A stretch of 8,828 bases of DNA from an uncultured Clostridia bacterium (GTDB taxonomy: Bacteria > Bacillota > Clostridia > Christensenellales > Borkfalkiaceae), in the NCBI GenBank assembly GCA_934248055.1, contig CAKQKI010000019.1:1-8828 (forward strand). The letters run 5' to 3'. A program made the position numbers and the translations under genes. Position 1 is the first letter of the stretch; every line of letters starts with the position of its first letter. The notes beneath the pieces are model-generated. The model was not told where the DNA came from. It was given only the letters and a program-made list of their open reading frames with translations, and did not search any database. This document shows positions 6,682 to 8,828 of this stretch, piece by piece.

Positions 6682-8517
6682 TTATAATTCGTTCTCTTTT
6701 TTTATAAATAAATTTTTATATTTGAATTCATTTTCTCGTTCGTTTACGGTAACGATTTCGGTACTGTGCGGTTTAAGCGTCAGCGTTATATTGTTTTTTC
6801 GGACTTTTTCGTTTCTTATTACGTATCTGACGTTACTCGGTTTATCGAGTTCTATTCTAAATTCCTTGTCAACGTCTTCCCAGTTGATTATAACGTAGGT
6901 TATACCCCCGTTTTCTGTTGCCTTGAAAACCGAGGGGACGTCTCTATCGTATAAATCAGTTGCATAAAAATACGGAAAGTTTACGCTAACGAGAGTTTTT
7001 ATTATCTCGATTTTTTCATCTGACAACAACGACAACTTGTCCGAATCGAATATAACTCCGTTTGAAACGAGAGTAAAAGCAATAAACGTATTAAGTTCGT
7101 CGTTATTTCTCGTACACGGTCTTCCACACTCGTCGTCTTGCTCGTTCGCACTTCTTAAAAGTAAACAATCGGGGTCGACGGTAGCATATTCGTTTATATA
7201 CAATCGTCTTAACACAAATCTCGCAACGTGCCGTAAAGATTTCCAGTTTTCAAAAATATCTACCCCGATTCTAACGCTGTCTGAAAGACCCGCAAGATAT
7301 CCGAGCGGTGCCGACCCCTGAAGGATAACGGTATCGGGAGTAATTGCCGACTTGATTATTTCAAACGGTACACGGCATGCGGTTAAATCGTTCCAACTTT
7401 GGTTTTCATAACCGAACGAAGCAACTCGATCGTAGACAAAGTCAATTTTTATATACCTATAACCCCAGTCGTACGATAATTTACGGAAAAGATCGTACAA
7501 CCATTTTTGAGGCTCCGCTTTTGAAAAGTCAATCAATTTTTTACCGTTATTCTCAAAAAACCAGTCGCTATGCCGAATAAAAAGGTCGGACTGCTCGTCT
7601 GCCCAAAACGGGGCTACCCAAATACCCGCCTTAAAACCCGCGCGGTTGATTTTATCGCATAAACTCTTCATGCCGCTGCCGAATTTTTCGCTTGCCTCCC
7701 AGTCTCCTGTTTTATTTTGCCAACCGTCGTCTACTTGTATATATTCAAACCGAATTTTCTTTTCTTTTGCCGCCGCTACGTTTTCAAGAATTTTTTCTTC
7801 GCTTATATCGGACATATAGTAATACCAACTGCACCACCCGCTTAAGCGTCCTTTGTTGTTGTTTCCGTTTTCTATGGCAATCTCTTTACCGTACTTTGTT
7901 AAGGCGTCCGATTTATCGAAAATTAAAACGTAATTATCTGATTGAAAAACATTATCTTTATCAAAAGAGTATTTATCCGCATTTGCACCTGTGTTTATTA
8001 CCGAATATACGTTAACCAACCCGTTTTTACACAGCAAAAGCATACTTCTGTACCGTTTAAACGTTGTAACGCCTAACGCACCGTAATTACGCGATAAAGT
8101 CCTGAAAGCGGCATATTCGGTTGCGCAAACATCTTGCCCGTCGACAAGTTTGACAACGTTTGTGGGCGTGCCGAAATTATACGAACACACGCCGTACTGC
8201 TCTTCGTTGAAAAGTACGGTTTCAATGGTTTCGTTTAATTTCAAGTTTAATATTACGCTTTCGACTCGCTCTACTTTGTTTTTAGGAATAAACTTATATG
8301 AAAACTTAATCCCGTATTGACTGTCAGAAAACTCCGCCGAAAAAATGCCGACTTCATTTTCCGCTATTATAGTTTCGTTTTCGATTTTAAATTCGGTTGC
8401 AAAAAACGGCAGTAAATTATGCTTGTTTCCAAAAACGCTTAACTTAAAACTTTCTAAAAAAAGTTTTATATGCTCTTTTTCAATAGTACATTTACCTTCA
8501 GCCAAATATATTTTCAT
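6682..8517 (-). CDS. GH36-type alpha-galactosidase-like glycoside hydrolase
   Basis: Predicted retaining glycosidase of clan GH-D (611 residues), removing a terminal alpha-galactosyl or related residue. An N-terminal beta-sandwich (about 1-215) precedes a TIM barrel (about 225-515) and a C-terminal beta domain. Barrel landmarks are GWCSWYYYM (227-235), VDDGW (262-266), GIWVAPFWAD (298-307), YIKIDFVYD (355-363) with D359 as likely nucleophile, and GSAPLGYLAGLSDSVRIGVD (401-420) with D420 as likely acid/base. These match GH36 proteins of the KLDF / RIGPDV type. There is no signal peptide, so it acts inside the cell. The start at 8517 has an AAAGGG site eight bases upstream. It is the first gene of the tight four-gene cluster. 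Alpha-galactosidase is the family default; alpha-N-acetylgalactosaminidase or beta-L-arabinopyranosidase activity cannot be excluded. Confidence 0.85.
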   Translation of the reverse strand: MKIYLAEGKCTIEKEHIKLFLESFKLSVFGNKHNLLPFFATEFKIENETIIAENEVGIFSAEFSDSQYGIKFSYKFIPKNKVERVESVILNLKLNETIETVLFNEEQYGVCSYNFGTPTNVVKLVDGQDVCATEYAAFRTLSRNYGALGVTTFKRYRSMLLLCKNGLVNVYSVINTGANADKYSFDKDNVFQSDNYVLIFDKSDALTKYGKEIAIENGNNNKGRLSGWCSWYYYMSDISEEKILENVAAAKEKKIRFEYIQVDDGWQNKTGDWEASEKFGSGMKSLCDKINRAGFKAGIWVAPFWADEQSDLFIRHSDWFFENNGKKLIDFSKAEPQKWLYDLFRKLSYDWGYRYIKIDFVYDRVASFGYENQSWNDLTACRVPFEIIKSAITPDTVILQGSAPLGYLAGLSDSVRIGVDIFENWKSLRHVARFVLRRLYINEYATVDPDCLLLRSANEQDDECGRPCTRNNDELNTFIAFTLVSNGVIFDSDKLSLLSDEKIEIIKTLVSVNFPYFYATDLYDRDVPSVFKATENGGITYVIINWEDVDKEFRIELDKPSNVRYVIRNEKVRKNNITLTLKPHSTEIVTVNERENEFKYKNLFIKKENEL

Positions 8518-8623
8518 GTTTTATCCCTTTCGGTCGCTAAATTGCGGTTAGAAAGCAAAAATATTCTCTTCCCCATTTTTTTGCTATGCCTACGGATGCC
8601 AGCCAAAAATAATACGCAGGTTT

Positions 8624-8685
8624 ATTGTTGCCCTGTATTTTTCCTGCTTTCATTGTTACTGTTGTACCCGGCCTTTTATTGTTAC
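8624..8685 (-). repeat. Three iterated GTAACAAT-type motifs upstream of the glycosidase operon
   Basis: On the minus strand GTAACAAT occurs at 8678-8685 and 8652-8659, and the variant GCAACAAT at 8624-8631, each followed by an A/G-rich stretch, with starts 26 and 28 bases apart. They sit in the 170-base spacer (8518-8687) between the Gfo/Idh/MocA gene and the GH36 gene, the most likely place for operon control. A TATTAT at 8609-8614 could be a -10, but no convincing -35 accompanies it. No strong terminator hairpin is seen in the spacer. A binding site array is inference. Confidence 0.35.
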
Positions 8686-8687
8686 GC

Positions 8688-8828
8688 TCAATGCACGTTA
8701 ACGGCTTTACCCGTTTTTCTCGATTCTTCCGCCGCGATTGCCATTAAATGACTTTCTACGCTGTTTTCAAGGCTTGTTCTCGGCATGCTTTCGCTTGTAA
8801 GCGTTTTATATAAGTCTTCTAAAAGCAT
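8688..8828 (-). CDS. Gfo/Idh/MocA-family oxidoreductase, C-terminal 46 residues only
   Basis: The frame is open from the right edge and ends with TGA at 8688-8690; the start lies outside the window. The fragment carries an SLENSVESHLMAIAAEESR segment followed by a basic KTGKAVNVH end. A run of this kind (a helix with AAEESRKTGK) is a characteristic C-terminus of Gfo/Idh/MocA proteins, NAD(P)-dependent enzymes acting on sugars, inositols and sugar derivatives. The NAD-binding domain and active-site Lys are not visible. It lies upstream on the same strand as the glycosidase operon, 170 bases away, and could be part of the same transcript or regulon. Such oxidoreductases commonly accompany sugar catabolic genes, and some take part in keto-sugar-based deglycosylation. 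Its substrate cannot be read from this fragment. Confidence 0.65.
   Translation of the reverse strand: MLLEDLYKTLTSESMPRTSLENSVESHLMAIAAEESRKTGKAVNVH

Noticed and set aside
8470..8751. 93-codon plus-strand hydrophobic ORF over the operon spacer
   Set aside because: It lies antisense to the GH36 start, the spacer and the Gfo/Idh/MocA end, and has no ribosome binding site. Its hydrophobicity reflects the T-rich complement.

Overview
The window looks like a chromosomal piece of a low-to-moderate G+C Gram-positive bacterium, most likely an uncultured gut-type clostridium. The evidence is the AAGGAG/GGGAGG ribosome binding sites, a TTGCAA-N17-TATAAT promoter, a Clostridia-style XRE regulator and codon use leaning to A/T at third positions. 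TAA and TGA are clearly used as stops, so there is no sign of a recoded genetic code. The finer taxonomy is inference only.

All real genes lie on the minus strand, so the story runs from right to left. At 8828-8688 is the C-terminal end of a Gfo/Idh/MocA-type NAD(P)-dependent sugar oxidoreductase. After a 170-base spacer comes a tight four-gene operon: a GH36-type alpha-galactosidase (8517-6682), a GH94-type glycoside phosphorylase-like enzyme (6667-4190), an FAD-dependent oxidoreductase of the FAD_oxidored type (4174-2888), and a compact GH78-type alpha-L-rhamnosidase-like enzyme (2898-1045). Gaps are 14 and 15 bases, and the last two genes overlap by 11 bases. None of the four has a signal peptide, so they should act in the cytoplasm on an imported oligosaccharide or glycoside. 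Two glycosidases, one phosphorylase-like enzyme and one or two redox enzymes together suggest stepwise dismantling of a small heteroglycoside containing galactose-like and rhamnose-like sugars, possibly with an oxidation step. No transporter is visible.

Between 561 and 1044 there is no credible protein gene. This stretch holds (i) a strong promoter with a 12-base palindrome and iterated TTGCAACC motifs for the regulator to its left, and (ii) a 277-base foldback element (680-956) bounded by 28-base terminal inverted repeats with two mismatches. Its interior makes two further nested arms, giving a three-way-junction fold. It looks like a MITE-like non-autonomous element or a structured RNA locus, and it is the most unusual object in the window.

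At the left edge (560-1) is an XRE-family regulator with intact promoter and ribosome binding site, but its conserved helix-turn-helix tryptophan codon is replaced by an in-frame TAG. The frame stays open beyond it to the window edge, so it is a very recent pseudogene, a readthrough case or a sequencing artefact.
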